Made by a program: the position numbers and the translations under genes. Under the pieces are notes generated by a model. That model worked only from the letters and a program-made list of their open reading frames with translations. It was not told the DNA's origin and did not search any database. From Bacteroidaceae bacterium (GTDB lineage: Bacteria > Bacteroidota > Bacteroidia > Bacteroidales > Bacteroidaceae), in contig JAFXZK010000013.1 in NCBI GenBank assembly GCA_017541265.1, positions 1 through 48,860 on the forward strand: a stretch of DNA of 48,860 nucleotides, in the 5' to 3' direction. How positions within the stretch are numbered: position 1 is the first letter of the stretch; each line of letters opens with the position of its first letter. Shown piece by piece: positions 32,134 to 39,425 of the stretch.

Positions 32134-32141
32134 CAAATGTA
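32134..32141 (-). promoter_or_regulatory. -7 box of the ATPase/DUF3226 operon
   Basis: TACATTTG on the minus strand, 29 bp before the ATG at 32105. Confidence 0.6.
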
Positions 32142-32383
32142 AGGAAAAAAAATGGATTATGCGCCATTCTTCTAAAGAAATTCATATTTCTTTAGGGGAA
32201 TGGTACTGGTTGCCTTGATATGAGGCTCAAGGAGCAAGATTTATAACTATCCGCAATCGTGCCACCAAAAGCTTTAGAAGCGTAGGAAGCCCGGTTCCGT
32301 GACTACAATCTAAAGCATCCAGGAGGGGGCAACAAAACGCCGAAGCGAAGTGCCTGATTCCCAAATGTCTGGCAGAGGGCAAA

Positions 32384-32423
32384 ACAAGTCCCTGTACTTA
32401 TGGCGATAAGAACGTGGACTTAT
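32384..32423. repeat. Two-unit 22-bp dyad array
   Basis: ACAAGTCCCTGTACTTAT at 32384 and ATAAGAACGTGGACTTAT at 32406, exactly 22 bp apart. Same family as 13352-13435. Confidence 0.88.
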
Positions 32424-32483
32424 GACAGAGACAGGCTGTTGTTTTCCTTTACAATTGTCTTTCGGTGGTACGATAGCGGATAA

Positions 32484-34028
32484 TTACTTAATCACGACCT
32501 TCTTCCCTCCGTGGATGTAGATACCCCTTTTGAGTGAAGATTGAAGAGTGAAGAGTGAAGAATTTGCTTCCGCGCTGATGCGGCGGCCGCTGAGGTCATA
32601 GATTTGACAATTTGACGATTTAGCGATTTCACAATTGTCAGATTGTTCAGTTGTCCAATTGTCAATTTCTTTTATTCCTGTCGGGGCGTTCTTCTGGAAG
32701 ACGCGAACCCAGTCGAACTGCGTCTCGTAGGTGAAGGAGGTGTCGGGATTTTTTGCCCACGAGCCGTCGCCTACACTCTGGTTCAGGATGATGTAAAAAT
32801 CATGACAAAAAGGCCATTGCCCGTTCTCCAAGTCGCTGGCGTTTCCCGACTTGGCGTAGGAGCCGACGGGACTGCCGTCAACGTAGAAGGTGATGAGGTC
32901 TTCGGTCCAGTTTGCTGCGAAGATGTGCCAGTCGCCTTGCGATACTGTTTCGCTGAAGCTGCTCTTCGGATTGTTCTTTTTGCCGAGGGTGGTTATCCAA
33001 TGCGAGTGCAGGGTGTGGAAGGCTGTGTTCTGGGCATCGATGGCCTCGAAGATGTCTATCTCGCCTGCCTTCGGCCAGGTGTCTGTGGGTGGTTGTGGCA
33101 TCATCCAGAAGGCGGGGAAGTTGCCCTTGTGGGGTGTCGTCTTCAGACGTGCTTCCACCCATCCGTAGGTGAAGGAGAAGAGGCCTCGCGACTCCACTGA
33201 GCCTGTCAGCATCGGCACCGGGTCGGACGTTTGGTCGGGGTTGGGGATGGCTCGGCAGACGAGGTGTCCGTCCCGAAGAAACACGACATCTTCGGAGTCG
33301 CTATGATACCTGTTCCATGTGCTGCCGTAGCGGTTCGAGCGCCGCCAGTTTGCCTCGTTGGGCAGGGTGCCGTTCTCGCCGTTGAACTCGTCATTGAAGA
33401 CCAGGGTGTAGCAGTCTTCGTACTGTTCGCCCTCGGGGAGAATCTGGAGGCGGATGTCGAGGATTGCGCCGCCGTTTTGGATGATGTTGTTTGTCTCGTC
33501 CATCCTGCCGGCGGGGTCGGAGTTGTCCCAGTCAATCTTCACGCGCATCATATAAAGCCCTGGCTCCATGTCTTCGGGCAGCACGAAGGAAGGCGGCTGC
33601 ACCTGCGAGAGGTCTGTCTGTTCGCTTGCGCTGTTGTATGCGCCATCAGGCAGAGTAAGGCCCGAGAAGCTCACCAGCTCGTTGTCCTCTGTCAAAGCCC
33701 CTTGAGCTTCAGGCATTTGAACGTCGAACGCCCCGTTGTTGTCTTTGTCGATGTAGATATAGCTGTCCATCCATCTGCCGGTAAAGGCCAGTGTCGGCGA
33801 AACGAGGTCGCCCGCATGGGCCATGAAGATGCAGTCGGTCAGGTCGTGATACATCTTCATCGGTGTCTTCACCCGGAAGTCGTTGCCGTTCAGGATGATG
33901 CCGTTCAGCACGCGGTCGGTGCGTGTGCGGTCGGCATTACGGTCGAATGCGACGGGGTAGTTTTCGGCATAGCCCAGAAGAGGCAGCAACAAGATGCTTA
34001 GCAGGGTACAGAGTCTATGGTTATTCAT
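32484..34028 (-). CDS. Secreted GH16 endo-beta-glucanase with C-terminal sorting-type tail
   Basis: 514 residues. The start at 34028 is fixed by a -7 box that covers the longer ORF's first codon. A Sec signal (CTLLSILLLPLLGYAE) is followed by a beta-rich N-domain with an EF-like DKDNNGAFDV (about 30-210), then a GH16 domain with the active-site GEIDIFEAID near 321 and QFDWVRVFQK at its end. GH16 enzymes cut beta-1,3/1,4-glucans or related glycans. The tail IYDLSGRRI...KRGIYIHGGKKVVIK resembles a type IX secretion signal, but two AT-rich repeats are inserted in it (about 454-477 and 489-503). Confidence 0.88.
   Translation of the reverse strand: MNNHRLCTLLSILLLPLLGYAENYPVAFDRNADRTRTDRVLNGIILNGNDFRVKTPMKMYHDLTDCIFMAHAGDLVSPTLAFTGRWMDSYIYIDKDNNGAFDVQMPEAQGALTEDNELVSFSGLTLPDGAYNSASEQTDLSQVQPPSFVLPEDMEPGLYMMRVKIDWDNSDPAGRMDETNNIIQNGGAILDIRLQILPEGEQYEDCYTLVFNDEFNGENGTLPNEANWRRSNRYGSTWNRYHSDSEDVVFLRDGHLVCRAIPNPDQTSDPVPMLTGSVESRGLFSFTYGWVEARLKTTPHKGNFPAFWMMPQPPTDTWPKAGEIDIFEAIDAQNTAFHTLHSHWITTLGKKNNPKSSFSETVSQGDWHIFAANWTEDLITFYVDGSPVGSYAKSGNASDLENGQWPFCHDFYIILNQSVGDGSWAKNPDTSFTYETQFDWVRVFQKNAPTGIKEIDNWTTEQSDNCEIAKSSNCQIYDLSGRRISAEANSSLFTLQSSLKRGIYIHGGKKVVIK
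32520..32561. repeat. AT-rich TGAAGATTGAAGAGTGAAGA repeat in the GH16 tail
   Basis: Four tandem GTGAAGA/TTGAAGA units, translated on the minus strand as NSSLFTLQSSLK without a stop. Confidence 0.85.
32599..32668. repeat. AT-rich ACAATTTGACGATTTAGCG repeat in the GH16 tail
   Basis: About 70 bp of AATTTG/CAATTGTC words, translated in frame as an Asn/Asp/Glu-rich linker with Cys residues. Confidence 0.85.
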
Positions 34029-34049
34029 TGCGTTTGTCGTTTCTGCTTG

Positions 34050-34057
34050 CAAAGTTA
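34050..34057 (-). promoter_or_regulatory. -7 box of the GH16 gene
   Basis: TAACTTTG on the minus strand, 22 bp before the ATG at 34028. Confidence 0.6.
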
Positions 34058-34121
34058 TGAAAAAAATCGTAATTCTTCTTTCTAATTCCCTCTTCTTCTT
34101 TTTTTATTCTTAATTTCTTGC

Positions 34122-34129
34122 TACCTTTG
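34122..34129 (+). promoter_or_regulatory. -7 box of the GH36 gene
   Basis: TACCTTTG, 26 bp before the ATG at 34156. Confidence 0.6.
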
Positions 34130-34155
34130 CAGAAGAAACCAAACAAAACAACATC

Positions 34156-36348
34156 ATGGCAAAGCGAACCGTTTTACTTTTTCACCTTTTCACCTTTTCC
34201 CTTTTTGCTCTGGCACAGACCATCAACATCACCACCGACCACACGCAGCTGGTCCTGCGGGTGAACGATGGGGGGCGGCTCTGCCAGACTTATCTCGGCC
34301 AGCGCCTCTCCGCGCAGACCGACCTCGCGCAGCTGGGTATGCCGCAGGCTGGCCTGAGCAGCTCGTGCATCAAAGGCTTGGAGGCTTATCCTGTGATGGG
34401 CACAGAGGACTACTATGAGCCGACCTTCGAGATACGTCACGCCGACGGCAACCCTACGAGCGTGCTGAAGTATGTGTCGCATTCGCAGCAGGGCGATGAG
34501 ACCTCCATCCTCCTGAAGGATGAGCTGTACCCCGTCGAGGTGACATTATACTATAAGGTATTTCCGCACGAGGACATCATTCAGCAATGGGCGGAGATAA
34601 AGCACGAAGAAAAAGGTAAGGTGTATCTGGGCCGCTATGCCTCGTCGATGCTCTACTTCGAGTCGCAGAGATACTTCCTCACGGAGTTTGCCAGCGACTG
34701 GGCAAAGGAGATGCAGATGCAGTCGCAGGAGCTACAGTTCGGCAAGAAGATTGTTGACAGCCGCCTCGGCGCTCGTGCCAATATGATGGCGCAACCCTTC
34801 TTCGAGGTAGGGCTTGGCGAACCTGTCAGGGAGAACGAGGGCACGGTGCTCATGGGAACGCTTGGCTGGACGGGCAACTTCCGTTTCACCTTCGAGGTGG
34901 ATAACCAGCATGTGCTGCGCGTTGTCAGCGGCATCAACCACGACGCAGGCACCTATCTTTTGCGAAAGGGAGAGGCTTTCCGCACGGCGGACTTCTACTT
35001 CACCCTGTCTAATAACGGGGCAGGGGAGGGCAGCCGGCGCTTCCAGCGTTGGATGATGGCTCATCAGCTCCACAAGGCCGATGCAGACCGCATGACGCTC
35101 CTCAACAATTGGGAGAACACTTACTTTGACTTTGACGAGGAGAAGCTCGTCGCGCTCTTCGGCGAGGCAAAGGACTTGGGCGTTGACCTCTTCCTGCTCG
35201 ACGACGGCTGGTTCGGCAACAAGTACCCCAGGAAGAACGACCATGCAGGCCTCGGCGACTGGCAGGTGACGAAGGACAAGCTGCCGCAGGGCATCCCTTA
35301 TCTCGTGAAGAAAGCCAAGGAGAACGGCGTGAACTTCGGCATCTGGATAGAGCCGGAGATGGTGAACCCCAAGAGCGAACTGGCAGAGAAGCATCCCGAC
35401 TGGATTATCCAGTTGCCTTCGCGCGAGACCTATTACTTCCGCAACCAGCTGGTGCTCGACCTCTGCAACCCGCAAGTGCAGGACTTCGTGTTCGGCGTCG
35501 TGGATGGCTTGATGCAGGCACTCCCCCAAAGGGGGAGCGGGGAGGGGGCTATTTGTTTTCTTAAGTGGGACTGCAACTCACCTATCACCAACATCTGGTC
35601 GCCTTATCTAAAGGAGAATCAGGGCAACCTCTACGTCGATTATGTGCGGGGGCTGTACAAGGTGCTCGACCGTGTGCAGGCAAAGTATCCAGACCTCTAC
35701 ATGATGATGTGCTCGGGTGGCGGCGGACGCTCGGATGTCAAGGGGCTGAGCTACTTCACCGAGTTCTGGTGCAGCGACAACACCGACCCCATTGAGCGCC
35801 TCTTCATCCAATGGGGCTACTCGCAGTTCATGCCTGCCAAAGCCATGTGCGCCCATGTGACGGAATGGAACCGCCGCACCAGCATCAAGTTCCGTGTGGA
35901 TGTCGCCTTCCAAGGAAAGATGGGCTTCGACATCGGCTTGAAAGGTCTTTCGGACGATGACCGCCAGTATTGCCGCGAAGCCATCAAGGAGTACAAGCGG
36001 CTGAAGGATGTCGTCTGGTCGCCCAACCTCTATCGTCTCGTTTCGCCCTACGAAGGGCAGCATTGCGTGGTGCAGCGTGTCACGGACGACAAGACGCACA
36101 GCATTGTCTTTGCCTACGATATCCATCCGCGTTACGGTGAAACAATTCTTCCCGCACGACTGCAAGGCCTCGATGCCGAAGCAAAGTACCGTGTGAAGGA
36201 AATCTGCCTTATGCCCGGCAGACAAAGCTGGCTCTCCTGCAACGACAAAGTCTATACAGGCGACTATCTGATGAAGGTCGGCGTGAAAGTGACTTCAGCC
36301 AACGACCTCGTGAGCCACATCATCGAGGTTACAAAGATTGAAGATTGA
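34156..36348 (+). CDS. Secreted GH36 alpha-galactosidase
   Basis: 730 residues, full length for GH36. It has a signal peptide (residues 1-20, HLFTFSLFALAQ). GH36 marks are VDLFLLDDGWFGNKYPRKND, FGIWIEPEMVNPKSELAEKH, the nucleophile D472 in FLKWDCN, and the acid/base Asp in EFWCSDNTDPIER. It removes alpha-linked galactose from oligosaccharides. A GC palindrome adds residues 455-465 ([11 protein letters not shown]), ending six residues before the nucleophile strand, which would otherwise be very conserved. It is divergent from the GH16 gene. Confidence 0.93.
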   Translation: MAKRTVLLFHLFTFSLFALAQTINITTDHTQLVLRVNDGGRLCQTYLGQRLSAQTDLAQLGMPQAGLSSSCIKGLEAYPVMGTEDYYEPTFEIRHADGNPTSVLKYVSHSQQGDETSILLKDELYPVEVTLYYKVFPHEDIIQQWAEIKHEEKGKVYLGRYASSMLYFESQRYFLTEFASDWAKEMQMQSQELQFGKKIVDSRLGARANMMAQPFFEVGLGEPVRENEGTVLMGTLGWTGNFRFTFEVDNQHVLRVVSGINHDAGTYLLRKGEAFRTADFYFTLSNNGAGEGSRRFQRWMMAHQLHKADADRMTLLNNWENTYFDFDEEKLVALFGEAKDLGVDLFLLDDGWFGNKYPRKNDHAGLGDWQVTKDKLPQGIPYLVKKAKENGVNFGIWIEPEMVNPKSELAEKHPDWIIQLPSRETYYFRNQLVLDLCNPQVQDFVFGVVDGLMQALPQRGSGEGAICFLKWDCNSPITNIWSPYLKENQGNLYVDYVRGLYKVLDRVQAKYPDLYMMMCSGGGGRSDVKGLSYFTEFWCSDNTDPIERLFIQWGYSQFMPAKAMCAHVTEWNRRTSIKFRVDVAFQGKMGFDIGLKGLSDDDRQYCREAIKEYKRLKDVVWSPNLYRLVSPYEGQHCVVQRVTDDKTHSIVFAYDIHPRYGETILPARLQGLDAEAKYRVKEICLMPGRQSWLSCNDKVYTGDYLMKVGVKVTSANDLVSHIIEVTKIED
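35519..35549. repeat. GC palindromic repeat next to the GH36 active site
   Basis: 31 bp starting CACTCCCCCAAAGGGGGAG, identical to 15970-16000. It is read here in a different frame and strand relation, again without a stop. Confidence 0.9.
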
Positions 36349-36416
36349 AGATTGAAGATTGAAGGTTCTTTGATGCCTTAACTTTCAACTTTCAATTTTC
36401 AACTTTCAATTTTCCA
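36339..36416. repeat. AT-rich TTGAAGATTGAAGATTGAAG repeat
   Basis: Four or more TTGAAGA units followed by TTTCAATTTTCAAC units. It covers the end of the GH36 gene (VTKIED) and the end of the convergent GYF gene. Confidence 0.8.
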
Positions 36417-36753
36417 GTGGTGGCGGTGTGAGGGCAATGACCTTGAGGATGGCTGGGATTTGCTCGATGGGCTGCCAAGCTGCCATGCCAGGCATCCAAG
36501 CCAGCGTGTCCTTGTTGATTTGCTTTTGCATGATGAGCCGTGTCAGCTCGGCCTCATTGAGGGGGCCTGTCTGCTGTCCGTCGATGGCGACGTAATAGAT
36601 GGCCGGGGCAGGCTGAGGCATGGATTGTATGGAGCCTGGGACGTACATGCTCTGCATGTTCTGGTTCATCGACTTGACCATTTGCTGTGCAATGGCTGCG
36701 CTCATGCCGAACTCGACGAGCCTGTCTATGGAGAAGAAATTTTGGTCGTTCAT
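36406..36753 (-). CDS. GYF_2-domain protein
   Basis: 115 residues from the ATG at 36753; the longer ORF start is a TTG inside an AT-rich repeat. After an N-terminal helix (FFSIDRLVEFGMSAAIAQQM), residues about 57-108 form a GYF_2 (DUF4339) domain: IYYVAIDGQQTGPLNEAELT, LIMQKQINKDTLAWMPGMAAW. This is close to the C-terminal domain of the next upstream gene product, so it is a stand-alone relative. GYF domains bind proline-rich peptides; the Pro-rich tail of that neighbour is a plausible ligand. Confidence 0.8.
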   Translation of the reverse strand: MNDQNFFSIDRLVEFGMSAAIAQQMVKSMNQNMQSMYVPGSIQSMPQPAPAIYYVAIDGQQTGPLNEAELTRLIMQKQINKDTLAWMPGMAAWQPIEQIPAILKVIALTPPPLEN

Positions 36754-36765
36754 AAGACTATAAAT

Positions 36766-36868
36766 TGAAAAATAAGAATTGAGAATTGAAGATTGAAAAT
36801 TGAAAGTTAAGGGCAAAGCCTTGAATGGCCAGGAACAACCTTCAACCTTCAATTTTCAATTATCAACT
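36766..36868. repeat. AT-rich AATTGAAAATAAGAATTGAG repeat
   Basis: About 100 bp of TTGAAGA/TTTTCAA words between two operon genes, partly inverted around a GGGCAAAGCCTTG centre. Confidence 0.7.
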
Positions 36869-36870
36869 TT

Positions 36871-38247
36871 TTAGGGCATTGGCGGTGGTGTGCTGCCGGG
36901 CATTGGCGGCGGTGTGGCGCCTGTTCCGGGCATTGGGGGAGCAAAGAGCGTAGCCAGTTCTGCAATGTTTCCTGCCTGTTCCCAGCCTGCCATGCCTTGC
37001 TTCCATACCAAGGACTGCTGCGTGAGCTGTCCGTTCTGCACGAGCTGTGTGAGCTGGGGAACGGTGAAGGGGCCGATTTGCTGTCCGTTGACACCGACAT
37101 AATACTGAACGGTTGGCATGGGCGGCGGCGTGTTCATGGCATTCTGCATGGTCTGTCCCATGTTGTTCATCATGCCAGCCATTTGCTGTCCCATAGCACC
37201 TCCCATCATCATGCCAGCCATCATGCCAGCGGGGTTCATGCCGCCTCCGCCTTCTCCTCCGGTGCCGCCCATGTTGCCAAGGCCTTGTGCTGCAGCCTTG
37301 AGAACTTCGGCTTGCTGCTCGACGCTGAAAGCTCCCATGAAGTTGCTTTCCGTCTGCAGACGCTGGGCACGCTGTGCTTCCTCGCGTTGCATACGCATGG
37401 TCTCTTCCATGTTCTGGGCATTGATGCGCTGTGTGTCCTTGAGGTTCTGGATATTCACATCGGTCTGTGCCTGCATGGTGCGTGCTGTTGCACCGGCAGT
37501 GAGCTGTCGGAGGTCTTCGTAGTAGGGACTTTCCTTGTCAATCTCGATGGCAGAGATGTCGAGAGCCTTGAGGTTGACGCCGAAGTCGCCCTCGATGCGA
37601 GGCCTTATCTTCTCCACCACTCTGTCGTTGACTTCCATGATTTGCCGCTCAATCTGCACGAGGGGCAGTCCCATTTCCTGTGGCAAGTTCATGACAACGC
37701 TCTTCACATTGCGGCGCACAGCATCCTGTATCTGCTTCACGAACTGTTCCTTCTCGAAGTTCACCAGTCGGTTCAGCTTGATGAAGTTCTGGTAGTCGGT
37801 GATGTTGAAGGTCATTGTGCCACGCACTGCAACGGGAACTCCGTGGTCGGGAAGACGTGGGTCGAAAGCATCGAAGTAGGGTACGGCAAAGCGCACCTGG
37901 TTGTTCTGTTGCAGGTTGATGAAATAAACTTCGGCCTGGAATGGTGAATCGCCTCCAAAGGCTGCCCCGATGATGTTGGTGAGAACGGGGAAGTTGGCTG
38001 TCTTGATGGTCTGGTCGAAAGGCCCGACGATGAAGTCCTGCAGGGTTCCGTCCTTTTGTGGATAAACGAAGACGGCTACCTCTCCGTCCTTCACGCGGAG
38101 GCTGCTGCCCCAGCGGATGCTGTTCTCACGGCTGGTGGAGTTCGCTTCCTGCTGTTTCGGACGCCATTTCCATACCAGATAGTCTTGTTCGTCGCAGCGA
38201 ATGACGTTCATCAGGCCGCCTCCACTGCCTCTTCCAAAGAGTCCCAT
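36871..38247 (-). CDS. SPFH-domain protein with C-terminal GYF_2 domain
   Basis: 458 residues. Residues 1-300 resemble the SPFH/virion-core-like (YdjI) family: ENSIRWGSSLRVKDGEVAVF, GTMTFNITDYQNFIKLNRL, and a coiled-coil-type MEETMRMQREEAQRAQRLQ. A Gly/Met-rich linker (NPAGMMAGMMMGGAMGQQ) leads to a GYF_2 domain (VQYYVGVNGQQIGPFTVPQL, then WKQGMAGWEQAG), and the tail is TPPPMPGSTPPPMP. No signal peptide or membrane helix is evident. SPFH proteins scaffold membrane microdomains. Middle gene of an operon with a zinc-ribbon membrane protein and a lone GYF protein. Confidence 0.85.
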   Translation of the reverse strand: MGLFGRGSGGGLMNVIRCDEQDYLVWKWRPKQQEANSTSRENSIRWGSSLRVKDGEVAVFVYPQKDGTLQDFIVGPFDQTIKTANFPVLTNIIGAAFGGDSPFQAEVYFINLQQNNQVRFAVPYFDAFDPRLPDHGVPVAVRGTMTFNITDYQNFIKLNRLVNFEKEQFVKQIQDAVRRNVKSVVMNLPQEMGLPLVQIERQIMEVNDRVVEKIRPRIEGDFGVNLKALDISAIEIDKESPYYEDLRQLTAGATARTMQAQTDVNIQNLKDTQRINAQNMEETMRMQREEAQRAQRLQTESNFMGAFSVEQQAEVLKAAAQGLGNMGGTGGEGGGGMNPAGMMAGMMMGGAMGQQMAGMMNNMGQTMQNAMNTPPPMPTVQYYVGVNGQQIGPFTVPQLTQLVQNGQLTQQSLVWKQGMAGWEQAGNIAELATLFAPPMPGTGATPPPMPGSTPPPMP

Positions 38248-38303
38248 ATATGTAAAGTTAAAAGGTTAAAAACTTAAAGTGTTAAAGCGTTGTTTGCAAG
38301 GGT

Positions 38304-39311
38304 TTAATCCTCGTCGTCGAAGTCATCGTCGTAGTCAATGTCGTCTTGCACATCTTCGGCAGATATTTCCCGTTTCGAGAAATCAAGTGAGACGGGATGT
38401 CCGCAGTGCTTCGTGATAGCAGCGGCATTGGCGGAATAAAACTCCATGAGTTGGTTGATGTAGTTGTTTGTCTTCTGCTCGAAGGCTTTCTTCTTCTTCT
38501 GTTCATGTTCGGAATACTTGTCTTCTGTTATCCAGACAAGGTCTTTCATGTCATAGGCCTTCTGCTCAAAGTTCTCGATGGTGATGGGTTCTTCCTTGAT
38601 TCGGTCGAGCTTCCCCATGAGTTGTTCGTATTGCTGGTCTGTTTTCTCGTCCTTGTCGGCATTCAGTGCCATGCCGATGAACCCCATGATAGTGAAGACG
38701 ATGAAGGAGATGAGGCATCCCCTTTGGCAGCCTTTGTTGCTGAGGGCGCTACCTCCGCCACTGTTCTTGGCTGCCTCTATCTTTGCCTTGGCTTCCATTT
38801 TCTTCAGCTCGTCGTCGGTCTTCTTTTTTTCGGCTTCGAGGCGTTTGTACTCATCAATCTCCTGCTTGACTTCGCCGAGGAGTGCCTGTACCTTCGGATT
38901 GTCGCCATAGAGCGTCATGGCGCGACGGCGGTGCTCGTCCAGTGCAGCAATGACCATCGGAGCAGCTGTCGTGCCGCTCTTGAGCTGTGAAAGGCCTCGG
39001 TTCATTTGCTCGATGAGGAAGTCAAGCTCATGGTTGTGGACATTGCTGTCGACGACATTTCCGCATGAAGGGCAGATGCCCGTCAGTGCTGGCAGTATCT
39101 CTCCGCAGGCAGGGCATTTGTTCACTTTGGGAGCTTTTGCCTGCTTCTGGAGTTTAATCTTCTGCACTTCGGCGTCTAAGAGGAGGTTTGCCTCGTCTGC
39201 ATCAACGCCTTCCAGCATGGCCCTTTTCAGGATAACAGTTCTTTCCTCTGGTGTCAGCACGCCATCCACAAGCGATGCTTCAATCAATTGTTTTAGGGAT
39301 TCAGAAAACAT
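38304..39311 (-). CDS. Zinc-ribbon membrane protein with TerB-like N-terminus
   Basis: 335 residues. Residues 1-50 (VDGVLTPEERTVILKRAMLE, ADEANLLLDAEV) look like a TerB/EF-like helical unit. A zinc ribbon CPACG...CPSCG follows at about 65-85. A helical region and one membrane segment (CLISFIVFTIMGFIGMALNA) lead to a charged C-terminus ending in an acidic DDIDYDDDFDDED. It is first gene of the GYF/SPFH operon and has a -7 box 32 bp upstream. Function unknown; the set resembles stress or membrane-quality systems. Confidence 0.8.
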   Translation of the reverse strand: MFSESLKQLIEASLVDGVLTPEERTVILKRAMLEGVDADEANLLLDAEVQKIKLQKQAKAPKVNKCPACGEILPALTGICPSCGNVVDSNVHNHELDFLIEQMNRGLSQLKSGTTAAPMVIAALDEHRRRAMTLYGDNPKVQALLGEVKQEIDEYKRLEAEKKKTDDELKKMEAKAKIEAAKNSGGGSALSNKGCQRGCLISFIVFTIMGFIGMALNADKDEKTDQQYEQLMGKLDRIKEEPITIENFEQKAYDMKDLVWITEDKYSEHEQKKKKAFEQKTNNYINQLMEFYSANAAAITKHCGHPVSLDFSKREISAEDVQDDIDYDDDFDDED

Positions 39312-39342
39312 AGAAGTATGGTATTATGGGTTCGTTTTGGCG

Positions 39343-39350
39343 CAAAGTTA
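39343..39350 (-). promoter_or_regulatory. -7 box of the zinc-ribbon/SPFH operon
   Basis: TAACTTTG on the minus strand, 32 bp before the ATG. It is back-to-back with the GH31 promoter. Confidence 0.6.
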
Positions 39351-39393
39351 AGACTTTTTAGCGAGAATCCCTACTTTTTCGTGGAAAAAGTTT

Positions 39394-39401
39394 TATCTTT
39401 G
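39394..39401 (+). promoter_or_regulatory. -7 box of the GH31 gene
   Basis: TATCTTTG, 24 bp before the ATG at 39426. It excludes the longer upstream ORF start. Confidence 0.65.
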
Positions 39402-39425
39402 CACTCAAGTAAAAGAAGAATAACG

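Larger units (their letters stand above)
32106..32483. other. Non-coding stretch between ATPase gene and GH16 gene
   Basis: No gene. It contains the ATPase -7 box (TACATTTG minus, 32134-32141), a 10-bp hairpin CTAAAGAAAT-TCAT-ATTTCTTTAG (32172-32195), and two 22-bp-phased dyads (32384-32423). Confidence 0.75.

Noticed and set aside
36997-37947. 316-codon plus-strand frame opposite the SPFH gene
   Set aside because: His/Leu/Val-biased shadow translation; the minus-strand protein has coherent domains.
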